Assembly (NCBI GenBank): GCA_029065305.1
Contig: JAIEIQ010000063.1
Coordinates: 1 to 12,224, forward strand
From: Oscillospiraceae bacterium
GTDB lineage: Bacteria > Bacillota > Clostridia > Oscillospirales > Oscillospiraceae
DNA length: 12,224 nucleotides
Reading direction: 5' to 3'
The translations under genes were made by a program, and so were the position numbers. Below the pieces are notes generated by a model. It saw only the letters and a list, made by a program, of their open reading frames with translations. It was not told where the DNA came from and searched no databases. Below are positions 7,201 to 12,224 of the stretch, piece by piece (positions within the stretch are counted from its first letter, which is position 1; each line of letters opens with the position of its first letter).

Positions 7201-8012
7201 ACGAGTCCATCACCATCAGCGGCCTGCCCGAGGGCGTCCGCTACACGGTGACTGAGGAGGATGCCGGCCAGAACGGGTACACCACCACCGTCAACGGCAC
7301 TCCCGGCACATCTGTAAGCGACGGGATGACCGGCGTATCCGCCGAGGTCTCCTTCATCAACGAGCGCCGGGATACCACCCGTCTGACCGTCAACAAGGTT
7401 TGGGTGGGCGACACGGAGGCCAACAGGCCCGAGAGCATCACTGTAGCGCTCATGCGCGGCGATGCGCCGGAGGGCGAGGCTGTGACGCTGACTGCGGAGA
7501 ACGGCTGGACCTACACCTGGGAGGGCCTGGAGATCCTCCCCGAGGGCGAGAGCTGGTCCGTCCGTGAGATCAACATCCCCGAGGGCTACACCTCCCGCGT
7601 CAGCGCGCCCGTCAACGGCGTGGTGACCATCACCAACACCCTCCCGGACAATCCGCCGCCGGATGACCCCTACAATCCCCCGCCCACGGACACCACCGAC
7701 GACAACCCGCCGCCGGAGAGGCCCGAGGAGCCCCCGGTCCTGCCTGAGCTGCCCGACCCCAACGACCCGGACAGCCCCGACACCGTGACCATCTACGAGG
7801 ACGACGTGCCCACCACCTACGTGAAAGTCCAGGATCCCGAGAGTGAGGAGTTCGTGTATATCCCTGAGGATGACATTCCCCTCTACGGCTTCGAGACCCC
7901 TGAGACCGGCGACACCGCCAGGACCGTCCTCTGGGCTGCTCTGAGCGGAGCGTCCCTCCTGGGCGCGGCGGTACTCCTTCCCAAAAAGCGCAAAAAAGAG
8001 ACAGAGGAATAA
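1281..8012 (+). CDS. Giant secreted, sortase-anchored surface protein (beta-helix plus Cna_B/Spy0128-type repeats)
   Basis: A 2243-residue surface protein, probably an adhesin. The start has AGGAGG 5 nt upstream. Residues 1-32 are a signal peptide (KQYWKR, a long Leu/Ala core, TFA cleavage site). Residues 51-130 carry three C-x4-H-x-H-x3-C motifs, and a related C-x6-H-x-H-x3-C motif lies at 311-324. Residues 159-290 are acidic 12-residue repeats. Two beta-helix regions follow (about 346-787 and 887-1277), with GGAI/GGGIY rungs. Then come Cna_B (1284-1385), a DUF7601-like domain (1388-1500), two Spy0128-like pilin isopeptide domains (1500-1684, 1685-1863), another DUF7601-like domain (1864-2032) and Cna_B (2033-2124). 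Each shows an early Lys, a mid Glu and a late Asn (for example K2039 and TITNT), the pattern for intramolecular isopeptide bonds. A Pro-rich stretch precedes TPETG (2206-2210), a hydrophobic helix and KKRKK. The ligand is unknown, and no sortase gene is in the window. Confidence 0.93.
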   Translation: MRSAAKQYWKRAIALALVLSLALSLCFTTTFAVDEDDAAEPEETTVYEVICGKQAHLHGSECYSKSCEYQDLDGHSCGQECYQLTCALEEHTHSLGCMKELGVFPKDEKVMTQVAVYCCEEEGHTHNFMCGVPYEAVNPTESKDPADEPAEGEVDGETNTPGDGENSGGVDTPDNGEDSGGTDIPSDGENSGDANTPGDGENSGDANTPGDGENGGNTDNGEDSGDTTAPDNGEDSGDASTPDNGETGDNTDNVEGGEDNASTPDDGDANAPGDAGSTESDPPADTGDGTTEFSDGEVPLSALPVFSGEYCTAAEGQHIHGLECQRMIQVADPEDLVVPAETFVAKIGGTTYDTLSDAVSAAKSGDTIVLGQDITESVAVAQNITIDLGGHTWTGSSTTLTATGKDANSAVTVKNGKIVAGSAASSAKATAIHADNANLTIEDCEVSGTGTGTLVRAETTSAKTHPNETLTISGSSFKNAAYGVYAAVEGKTKDRSMTVNISNSTFASNTQGLYCSVDNTGSKPEFNVDVTGCTFEGNTTAGISIANRENNVDNFKLNVTNTNFLNNTGSALKMKSAFDYATVSITGGEISGNVVSYSVDSVIKVNGPFTMDGTKVSNNTGYHLMDLQSSPSVTIENAVISQNTSRSKDSFSMGGGGAVLIKGATGPIEISGTKFIGNTSGNYGGALGVSNTNAVTLNIDKCEFAGNTSNGVGGAIYADNKGGITINDTVITDNTANSTVSKVTAYGKIGGGLYVANTTGTVTLSGSTCIYNNHTPGDKQVPGTNDGGSADMVLESTKVTSSTSAKNPSNFSHAELVLNNDPTFTGENGNKYTFTQFDRTEVNKNGYYWFSGSNYYWPMGYYTTVEEPSRIYLGSEGQHTGDKATMTPTLAEAVEEATEKGADTVYVCQDTTITAADEDLLNNSGITFVRCSEHGTGHMFTVSSDVTLDGAHIDGMNVNGANSLIDVTDGAQLTIAGDTIIENGKNTASKSDGGAITVGDKASLLMTGGIIRNNSARQGGGIYAFAGDTIRFEGGMVSNNIATGGNGGGGAYIWATSSEFGVQGGRTIFDGNTANQLGGGVFLVNGVNAQTHHFIYRADFTNNSSYRTSQYYDGGAIYIQSGTTAHMKNVYVSGNTDSDEAGNAYTAVAVCPTGKLAVYELDGLLAINNGKNPDIGIIKGGVIPQTTDKETGEQVEVVPKVYLPSNAPGGGEVQYTYSDGTVVNTADYQFIEGYFRLYTKAADSTIDAARTTAENSGVVITGNYAKQYGSGIMTNGLLKIGTETTTLKVTKVWDDGAENHNGEQILVYLTKDNEVVPADFRSDSTVILNAENNWTYTWTNLGNEFTWGVKEAAVGDYTSDVKVEKDTKFDAIADRYFIATITNNLGGDNNKLVIRKTAIDLDPENSYQFTLKLGNIVNGGAFALRVEETGELIPIYDNEVTFYLKGGQTAVVEGLPDGFTYELTEAEGEYSTFIYESVTANEGGAGQIYSVDVVNVSIKPADGIISGTKVLNGRDFQKGDHFTFKIEACPEPGKTDESAMTTEDIAKTLPEKKLVSIYPGMTEAEVEALPESEDSVLMAGKVFSFDLHFTKPGTYHYVVNEKRPESDSSEYAGIPGVTYDPMQYHVIVEVNMDENGELKPEATTVWARNTNARASWPEINLLTGEDGATIPIENALRFENTYNPAEITRFFLVRKILVNKDLKAGDFNFILTPGGSAGYSGSSPSEDELAGLAYSADQAQPMPTVIYGENDTAQTVEPDENGNIVVGNGPSGHVTFDGIKFTAEQAGKVYKYTIREEIPAEAEYDETLGQYVLNGVAYSGKEVDLYIHVYIEETDPDTTGSTGSVVRAQVYGERGAAFVNTYSGSLTLRKTVTGVSGDESRDWRFTVTLTDKNGHPLSTTATANDGVDEMGVTPNMFPYVKNTAAGEVTGYVLHLSEEELAVMGGLDAEQLAEMEKENILLMEGDTLRLTLKHNESITISGLPEGVRYTVTEEDAGQNGYTTTVNGTPGTSVSDGMTGVSAEVSFINERRDTTRLTVNKVWVGDTEANRPESITVALMRGDAPEGEAVTLTAENGWTYTWEGLEILPEGESWSVREINIPEGYTSRVSAPVNGVVTITNTLPDNPPPDDPYNPPPTDTTDDNPPPERPEEPPVLPELPDPNDPDSPDTVTIYEDDVPTTYVKVQDPESEEFVYIPEDDIPLYGFETPETGDTARTVLWAALSGASLLGAAVLLPKKRKKETEE
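1431..1670 (+). other. Cys/His-rich module encoded in the surface protein (C-x4-H-x-H-x3-C three times)
   Basis: Codons 51-130 encode three copies of one pattern: C51/H56/H58/C62, C86/H91/H93/C97 and C119/H124/H126/C130. Further cysteines lie at 67, 77, 81 and 118. A fourth copy with longer first spacing (C311, H318, H320, C324; nt 2211-2252) lies beyond the low-complexity repeat. Similar CG-x-EEHTH-type segments occur in other large Clostridia surface proteins, to my knowledge without an assigned function. Two Cys and two His per copy would suit a zinc or other metal site, or redox-active disulfides outside the cell. Confidence 0.7.
1755..2120 (+). repeat. 36-bp tandem repeats coding a 12-residue acidic linker
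   Basis: From codon 159 the gene encodes about ten imperfect units of the form NTPGDGENSGDA. The units at 1863-1898 and 1899-1934 are identical over their first 24 bases, and neighbouring units differ by a few bases. The linker is very rich in Gly, Asp, Asn, Glu, Ser and Thr and should be extended and disordered, separating the Cys/His head from the beta-helix. Near-identical 36-bp units keep the frame, so copy number can change by slippage without breaking the gene. Confidence 0.85.
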
Positions 8013-8032
8013 CTCCCTCACTCCCTGAAAGC

Positions 8033-8070
8033 AGAGGAGCGGCCTGGCGCAAGCCCTGCCGCTCTTCTTT
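8033..8070. terminator. Terminator between convergent surface-protein and DUF2284 genes
   Basis: An 11-bp stem (8033-8043 with 8058-8068, one G-U pair) contains an inner GGC-GCAA-GCC hairpin with a GNRA tetraloop and leads into TTCTTT on the plus strand. It lies 20 nt after the surface-protein stop and just before the 3' end of the minus-strand gene at 8074. The T-rich side favours the plus-strand gene. It may also serve the convergent gene. Confidence 0.7.
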
Positions 8071-8073
8071 CCC

Positions 8074-8607
8074 TCAGCGATAGAGGATGCGGCTGAACCA
8101 GGTGCCGACGTTCCCGCCGGCCTGAAAGCTGATGCCGTACCGCTCGGCGGTCTCGGTAATGAGAATTCCGTGGCTCTCCACACAGGGGAACATCTTCTCC
8201 GGGTGGCGGCAGGGGCTGTCGGGGTAGGTACACTGGGCGCAGATGGCGCAGGACTCCGTGGACAGAGGATAGGTCTCCGCGCCCTGGTCCCGGAGGAAGG
8301 CGTTGACCTGCCGGGTGACGGCCTCGTGGCCCCCCCGGGTGGACAGGGTGGCCTCCATATCGGCGATATCCTCCACCTCGGTCATGGTGGTGAGCAGCAG
8401 GGCGCGGGGGTAGGACAGACACCGCTCCCGGCACGCCTCCACCGTCCCCACTGCGGGTGGACAGGCCCAGCTCTTCCCGTACTGGGCGCAGTCCGTCCGG
8501 CAGACCATCCGCACCCGCTCGGTGAAAATCAGCTCCTCCGTCTCAAAAAATATGTACTCCACGATGGGCAGCTCCGCCATCTGCCGCTCCAGCTTTTCCC
8601 GGTCCAT
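8074..8607 (-). CDS. DUF2284 Cys-rich, predicted metal-binding protein
   Basis: A 177-residue soluble protein of the DUF2284 family (predicted metal-binding, function not established). The family pattern is clear. C36-x3-C40 and WACPP (C49) lie in the first third, and C120-x2-C123-x2-C126-x6-C133-RHP with C142 forms a ferredoxin-like cluster of cysteines that probably holds an iron-sulfur cluster or zinc. The C-terminus GTWFSRILYR is also typical. I chose the ATG at 8607. An in-frame ATG at 8613 is equally possible, since the GAGAGG site lies 10 or 4 nt upstream respectively. The open frame extends to 8841, but that part overlaps cysS and its promoter and looks non-coding. The gene is transcribed divergently from cysS by its own strong promoter and appears monocistronic. 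Confidence 0.88.
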   Translation of the reverse strand: MDREKLERQMAELPIVEYIFFETEELIFTERVRMVCRTDCAQYGKSWACPPAVGTVEACRERCLSYPRALLLTTMTEVEDIADMEATLSTRGGHEAVTRQVNAFLRDQGAETYPLSTESCAICAQCTYPDSPCRHPEKMFPCVESHGILITETAERYGISFQAGGNVGTWFSRILYR

Positions 8608-8637
8608 TTCCATCCGTCCTCTCTGCGTTTTGGAGGC

Positions 8638-8666
8638 ATTATACCACGCCGGCGGGACTATCGCAA
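8638..8666 (-). promoter_or_regulatory. Strong sigma-A promoter of the DUF2284 gene
   Basis: On the minus strand, TTGCGA (8666-8661), a 17-nt spacer and a perfect TATAAT (8643-8638), preceded by TGG as an extended -10, lie upstream of the start codon. The start near 8631 gives a leader of about 24 nt. Confidence 0.8.
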
Positions 8667-8685
8667 CAGGTTCCCGCAAATCCGC

Positions 8686-8717
8686 TTGACGCGGGGGGCT
8701 GGGGCTGGTAATATAAT
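8686..8717 (+). promoter_or_regulatory. Promoter of cysS
   Basis: TTGACG (8686-8691) and a perfect TATAAT (8712-8717) lie upstream of cysS, but the spacer is 20 nt, longer than usual, and G-rich. The start near 8724 leaves a leader of only about 29 nt, so the T-box element that often controls cysS in Firmicutes is absent here. Confidence 0.65.
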
Positions 8718-8752
8718 GAGGATGTAAAATGGGATGCAAAGGAGATTTTGCC

Positions 8753-10204
8753 ATGTATCTATACAATTCCGCCACCCGCCGCAAAGAGGAGTTCGTCCCC
8801 AACCACCCGGATATCGTCAAGATGTACACCTGCGGCCCCACGGTCTACCACTTTGCCCATATCGGCAACCTGCGCAGCTACCTCATGGAGGATGTGCTGG
8901 AGAAATTCCTGCGCTATGAGGGCTACAACGTCAAGCGGGTTATGAATATCACCGACGTGGGCCACCTCTCCAGCGACGCCGACACCGGCGAGGACAAGAT
9001 GCTCAAGGGCGCCAAGCGGGAGAACAAGTCCGTCATGGACATCGCCCGGTTCTACACAGACGCCTTCTTCGACGACTGCCGGAAGCTGAACATCAAGCGC
9101 CCGGACGTGGTGGAGCCCGCCACCAGCTGCATCGGCGAGTATATCAAGGTCATCACCAAGCTCCTCGACACCGGCTACGCCTATCAGGCCGGGGGGAACG
9201 TCTACTTCGACACCTCCAAGCTGGAGCGGTACTATATCTTCAACGACCACGACGCCGAGGATCTGGCCGTGGGCGTCCGGGAGGGCGTGGAGGAGGACAC
9301 CAACAAGCGCAGCAAGAACGACTTCGTCCTCTGGTTCACCCAGTCCAAGTTTGAGGATCAGGCCCTCAAGTGGGATTCCCCCTGGGGGGTGGGCTACCCC
9401 GGCTGGCACATCGAGTGCTCGGGCATCTCTATGAAGCACCTGGGGGAGGATCTGGACATCCACTGCGGCGGCATCGACAACGCCTTCCCCCATCACACCA
9501 ACGAAATCGCCCAGTCCGAGAGCTACCTGGGCCACAAGTGGTGCAATTTCTGGATGCACGTCCTGCACCTGAACACCCCCGACGGAAAAATGAGCAAGTC
9601 CAAGGGGGAGTTCCTCACCGTTTCCCTGCTGGAGGAGAAGGGGTATAACCCTCTGGCCTACCGGTTTTTCTGCCTCCAGAGCCATTACCGGAAATCCCTG
9701 GCGTTTACCTGGGAGAACCTAGACAACGCCCAGGGAGCCTATAACAAGCTCCTTGCCCGTATCGCCGCGCTAACCCCCGGCGAGGGCGGGATCGACCAGG
9801 CGGTATTTGACGCCCAGAAGGAGAAGTTCCGGAAGGCCCTGGGGAACGATCTGAACACCTCCCTGGGGGTGACGGCCCTCTACGACGTTCTGAAGGCCCC
9901 CGCCAATGACGAAACCAAGCTGGCCCTGCTGGGGGACTTCGACACGGTTCTGGGCCTGCGGCTGCTGGAGAAGGCGGCGGCGAAGCGGGAGGCGGACGCC
10001 AAGGTCAGAGCCTCCGCCAGTGCCTCCGGGGATATCGTCATCACCGGTGAGGGGGATCCGGCCATTGACGCTCTGGTGCTCCAGAGAGCCCAGGCCAAGA
10101 AGGCCAAAAACTTCGCCGAGGCCGACCGCATCCGGGAGGAGCTGAAGGCACAGGGCATTGAGATAGTGGATACCAAGGAGGGGGCCAGCTGGAAGCGCGT
10201 GTAA
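8753..10204 (+). CDS. cysS: Cysteinyl-tRNA synthetase
   Basis: This 483-residue cytoplasmic class I aminoacyl-tRNA synthetase attaches cysteine to tRNA-Cys using ATP. The N-terminus has MYTCGPTVYHFAHIGN, with the HIGH-type signature HIGN at 36-39. The KMSKS loop is at 279-283. The zinc ligands expected for the family are C27, C222, H247 and E251, and the last three have the same spacing as in the E. coli enzyme (25 and 4). A helical anticodon-binding region follows from about 340, then a C-terminal KAKNFAEADRIREELKAQGI segment typical of the family. A short Ala/Ser/Gly-rich insertion (about 421-436) precedes it. Length is slightly above the usual 460-470. The start at 8753 is preferred over an in-frame ATG at 8729 because AAAGGAG (8738-8744) is 8 nt upstream and the protein then begins as family members do. 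Confidence 0.97.
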   Translation: MYLYNSATRRKEEFVPNHPDIVKMYTCGPTVYHFAHIGNLRSYLMEDVLEKFLRYEGYNVKRVMNITDVGHLSSDADTGEDKMLKGAKRENKSVMDIARFYTDAFFDDCRKLNIKRPDVVEPATSCIGEYIKVITKLLDTGYAYQAGGNVYFDTSKLERYYIFNDHDAEDLAVGVREGVEEDTNKRSKNDFVLWFTQSKFEDQALKWDSPWGVGYPGWHIECSGISMKHLGEDLDIHCGGIDNAFPHHTNEIAQSESYLGHKWCNFWMHVLHLNTPDGKMSKSKGEFLTVSLLEEKGYNPLAYRFFCLQSHYRKSLAFTWENLDNAQGAYNKLLARIAALTPGEGGIDQAVFDAQKEKFRKALGNDLNTSLGVTALYDVLKAPANDETKLALLGDFDTVLGLRLLEKAAAKREADAKVRASASASGDIVITGEGDPAIDALVLQRAQAKKAKNFAEADRIREELKAQGIEIVDTKEGASWKRV

Positions 10205-10237
10205 ATTAAGATGGGCGGCAAACCGCAAAAGTTTATA

Positions 10238-10267
10238 TTGAAAAAGTCTTCTGGAATATGATATACT
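10238..10267 (+). promoter_or_regulatory. Promoter of the chemoreceptor gene
   Basis: TTGAAA (10238-10243), an 18-nt spacer and TATACT (10262-10267) with TGA before it (extended -10) lie in the 121-bp gap after cysS. The predicted start near 10274 leaves a leader of about 52 nt. It does not look like the SigD/sigma-28 promoter used by many motility genes. A small GCGG-CAAA-CCGC hairpin at 10215-10226 lacks a T run and is not a convincing cysS terminator. Confidence 0.7.
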
Positions 10268-10325
10268 AGTACGGCATAGAGAGAGCCCGCGAATTTGGGA
10301 ATTTTTTAAGAGAGGTTGTGTTTCT

Positions 10326-11978
10326 ATGGGAACAAGCATTAAACGCTCTGTATGGATTCGGGTGGCTGCGGCGCTGGCTTCCGTCCTGTTATTCAGCTTT
10401 GTGGTTACGTTTAACACCTTCCGCCTCCAAAACGCGCAGGAGGCCGCCGCCAGGGCCAACGATCTGCTGGATAAGAGCCAGCACGCGGAGACCGCCCATT
10501 ACAAGTGGGCCACAAACCTCAGCAATGCCCTTTACGCCGGTACGGAGTTCACCGGCAGCACCGACTACACCAAGTGCGTCCTGGGCCAGTGGCTCTACGA
10601 CACCGAATTTTCCACGGATAACCAGAAGATCAACGATCTCCGCCGGCAGCTGGAGCCCCTCCACAAGGAGCTCCATGAGTCCGCCACCTATGTCCTCGGC
10701 CTGGGCGGCACCAACCTAACGCAGGCCCAGAATTATTTCCAGGACACCATCAGCGCCAATCTGACCACCCTGGTGGGCCTGCTGGACCAGGTGGTGGACG
10801 AGGGCACCGCCATGAGCAACGCGGCTGCGGAGCGCATGGAGCAGGTGGCCTTCCTGATGCACCTGACCGCCGCCGTGTGCCTGTCCCTGGCCCTCATCTG
10901 TATGCTGAGCCTGGCCTTCTACGTGATGGGCTATGTGGTTAAGCCCATTCTGACCATCACCAGCAGCGCCCGGCCCCTCAAGGATGGGAAGCTCCAGCTG
11001 GATTTGACCTATACCTCCAAGAACGAGATGGGCCAGCTGGCCAATACCCTGCGGGAATCCATGTCTGCGATTTACGGCTATGTGATGGATATCAACCGCA
11101 TCATGGCCCAGCTCTCCGCCGGAAACTTTGATGTGGGGACCTCCAGCAGCTATATCGGCGACTTCCGGTCCATTGAGGAGTCCATCAACAGCCTGACCAC
11201 CACCCTCTCCGGGGCCATGGCCAGCATCACCGAGGCCGAGCACCAGGTCTCCAGCCACGCCGAGCACCTCTCCAGCGGAGCCCAGTCCCTGGCCCAGGGG
11301 GCCACGGAGCAGGCCAGCGCGGTGGAGGAGCTGTACGCCACTCTGGACGATCTGACCAAGAATGCGGAACAGAATGTCAAGGCCGCCGCCGCCGCCCAGG
11401 ACAACGCCCGCCTCACCGGCGAGCAGGTCCAGATCAGCGGCCAGCAGATGCAGCAGATGGTGGCCGCTATGGCGGACATCACCCAGGCGTCCCAGCAGAT
11501 CGGGAAGATCATCGCCACCATCGAGGATATCGCCTTCCAGACCAATATTCTGGCCCTGAACGCCGCTGTGGAGGCGGCGCGGGCTGGCACCGCCGGCAAG
11601 GGCTTTGCCGTGGTGGCCGATGAGGTCCGCTCCCTGGCGGCCCGGTCCGACCAGGCGGCCAAGGCCACCAAGGGGCTTATTGAGAACTCCGTCCACGCGG
11701 CGGATCGCGGCAGTCATATTGTCAGCGAGGTCTCCGACACCCTGAGCAAGACCCTGGAGCTGGTGGCCCAGTCCAACGCCTCCATCGGCGAGATTGCCGA
11801 CGCGGTGAAGGGCGAGGCAGTTTCCATCGCCCAGGTGACGGAGGGCATCGGCCAGATCTCCATGGTGGTTCAGACCAACTCCGCCAGCAGTGAGGAGTCC
11901 GCTGCGGTGAGCACCGAGCTCTTCGACCAGGTGCGGCTGCTCCAGGAGCAGACCCGCCGGTTCAAGCTGAAAAAGTAA
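10326..11978 (+). CDS. Methyl-accepting chemotaxis protein with an extracytoplasmic CZB (zinc-binding) domain
   Basis: This 550-residue membrane chemoreceptor would signal to CheA/CheW. Membrane segments are at about 11-32 and 176-201. The outer domain between them has the full chemoreceptor zinc-binding (CZB) set: HYKW (H58), C84-V-L-G-Q-W and H113-x3-H117. E. coli DgcZ has HYQW, CQFGRW and HQHMH. Two HAMP-like segments follow (about 203-256 and 258-300). A long coiled-coil signalling domain then runs to the end, with the conserved hairpin tip [31 protein letters not shown] (broken here by position: tip begins at F404). There is no CheR-binding pentapeptide at the C-terminus. The start is supported by GAGAGG (10310-10315) 10 nt upstream. 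It stands alone behind its own promoter, with no other chemotaxis gene in view. Ligand is inferred as zinc, or an oxidant that releases it. Confidence 0.94.
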   Translation: MGTSIKRSVWIRVAAALASVLLFSFVVTFNTFRLQNAQEAAARANDLLDKSQHAETAHYKWATNLSNALYAGTEFTGSTDYTKCVLGQWLYDTEFSTDNQKINDLRRQLEPLHKELHESATYVLGLGGTNLTQAQNYFQDTISANLTTLVGLLDQVVDEGTAMSNAAAERMEQVAFLMHLTAAVCLSLALICMLSLAFYVMGYVVKPILTITSSARPLKDGKLQLDLTYTSKNEMGQLANTLRESMSAIYGYVMDINRIMAQLSAGNFDVGTSSSYIGDFRSIEESINSLTTTLSGAMASITEAEHQVSSHAEHLSSGAQSLAQGATEQASAVEELYATLDDLTKNAEQNVKAAAAAQDNARLTGEQVQISGQQMQQMVAAMADITQASQQIGKIIATIEDIAFQTNILALNAAVEAARAGTAGKGFAVVADEVRSLAARSDQAAKATKGLIENSVHAADRGSHIVSEVSDTLSKTLELVAQSNASIGEIADAVKGEAVSIAQVTEGIGQISMVVQTNSASSEESAAVSTELFDQVRLLQEQTRRFKLKK

Positions 11979-12026
11979 GTACATCGCGCTCCGCGCCGGT
12001 ACGGACATAAAAATTGACGGAATACA

Positions 12027-12060
12027 AACGCCGCAGGCTTTTTAAAGCCTGCGGCGTTCT
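12027..12060. terminator. Bidirectional terminator between the chemoreceptor and the convergent partial gene
   Basis: AACGCCGCAGGCTTT (12027-12041) is a perfect inverted match to 12044-12058. The real loop must be slightly larger, so about 13 pairs form. On the plus strand it runs into TTCTC. On the minus strand it runs into TTTGTATT, which is the better T tract. It lies 48 nt after the chemoreceptor stop and 12 nt beyond the stop of the convergent gene, so it likely serves both. Confidence 0.85.
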
Positions 12061-12071
12061 CGTCCGCCGGT

Positions 12072-12224
12072 TCAGTTGTAGCGGTTCTGGGCCTCCTGGA
12101 CGCCCCGCTCCATCACGCACAGAGCAGCGTCCACCGCCCGGCCCACCGCCTCCTCCACCGCCTTTTTCTCCTGGGCGGTAAACGGGCCGATGACCCAGTC
12201 GATCATCTCGTGGTCCGGATGGGC
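12072..12224 (-). CDS. C-terminal fragment of an unrecognised protein (5' end beyond the window)
   Basis: The minus strand stays open from the window edge to a stop at 12074-12072, giving 50 residues that begin AHPDHEMIDWVIGPF and end ERGVQEAQNRYN. The piece is helical and charged, with Ala/Glu/Val-rich stretches (QEKKAVEEAVGRAVDAALCV). Its GC-rich codon use matches that of neighbouring genes, and a good terminator follows it, so it is likely real. I do not recognise the family from this fragment. Confidence 0.6.
   Translation of the reverse strand, partial: AHPDHEMIDWVIGPFTAQEKKAVEEAVGRAVDAALCVMERGVQEAQNRYN

Noticed and set aside
3501..8183. A 1560-codon open frame on the minus strand opposite the surface-protein gene
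   Set aside because: Its translation is a monotonous Gly/Val/Leu/Ala/Asp-rich mixture without domains, it is antisense to a protein with clear domains throughout, and the strong C-ending codon bias of the sense gene removes stops from this frame.
8718..8752. T-box leader for cysS
   Set aside because: The leader is only about 30 nt, far too short for a T-box, and lacks its conserved elements.
8614..8841. N-terminal extension of the DUF2284 frame to 8841
   Set aside because: It would cover the divergent promoters and the start of cysS, and the residues before position 8613 do not resemble the family.

Overview
The window reads as chromosomal DNA of a moderately GC-rich, Gram-positive, gut-type Clostridia. 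Oscillospiraceae or a close relative (Oscillibacter/Flavonifractor-like) is my inference. It rests on strong Shine-Dalgarno sites, sigma-A type promoters, a sortase-anchored giant surface protein with Cna_B and Spy0128-like domains, and the style of the cysteinyl-tRNA synthetase and chemoreceptor. No sequence search was possible, so the taxonomy is tentative.

Layout. Positions 1-125 hold two tandem rho-independent terminators, probably for a plus-strand gene that lies outside the window. Positions 146-988 hold two small XRE-type helix-turn-helix regulators transcribed away from each other, each with a recognisable promoter. The roughly 260 bp between them carry an inverted repeat over one promoter and an orphan terminator hairpin flanked by a second inverted repeat. 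A leader of about 217 nt behind an extended -10 promoter precedes the dominant gene, 1281-8012. That gene encodes a 2243-residue secreted and wall-anchored protein with a Cys/His-rich head, a 12-residue tandem repeat, two beta-helix regions, a stack of isopeptide-type Ig-like domains, a proline-rich segment and a variant sorting signal (TPETG). A hairpin at 8033-8070 separates it from a convergent DUF2284 metal-binding protein gene (minus strand). That gene is divergent from cysS (8753-10204). A chemoreceptor gene (10326-11978) follows with its own promoter, then a bidirectional terminator, then the 3' end of an unrecognised minus-strand gene.

How the genes may work together. The XRE pair looks like a phage- or ICE-style switch and may control the adjacent surface protein, but no direct evidence ties them. 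The chemoreceptor carries a chemoreceptor zinc-binding (CZB) motif set between its two membrane segments, so it should face outside the cell. CZB domains usually sit in the cytoplasm. The surface protein has four C-x4/6-H-x-H-x3-C motifs that could bind metal. A shared metal or thiol theme (CZB receptor, Cys/His surface head, Cys-rich DUF2284 protein, CysRS) is suggestive only.

The most unusual items are the external CZB chemoreceptor, the Cys/His head of the adhesin, the intergenic structure between the regulators, and the adhesin leader. I did not find a clearly new defence or mobile system.
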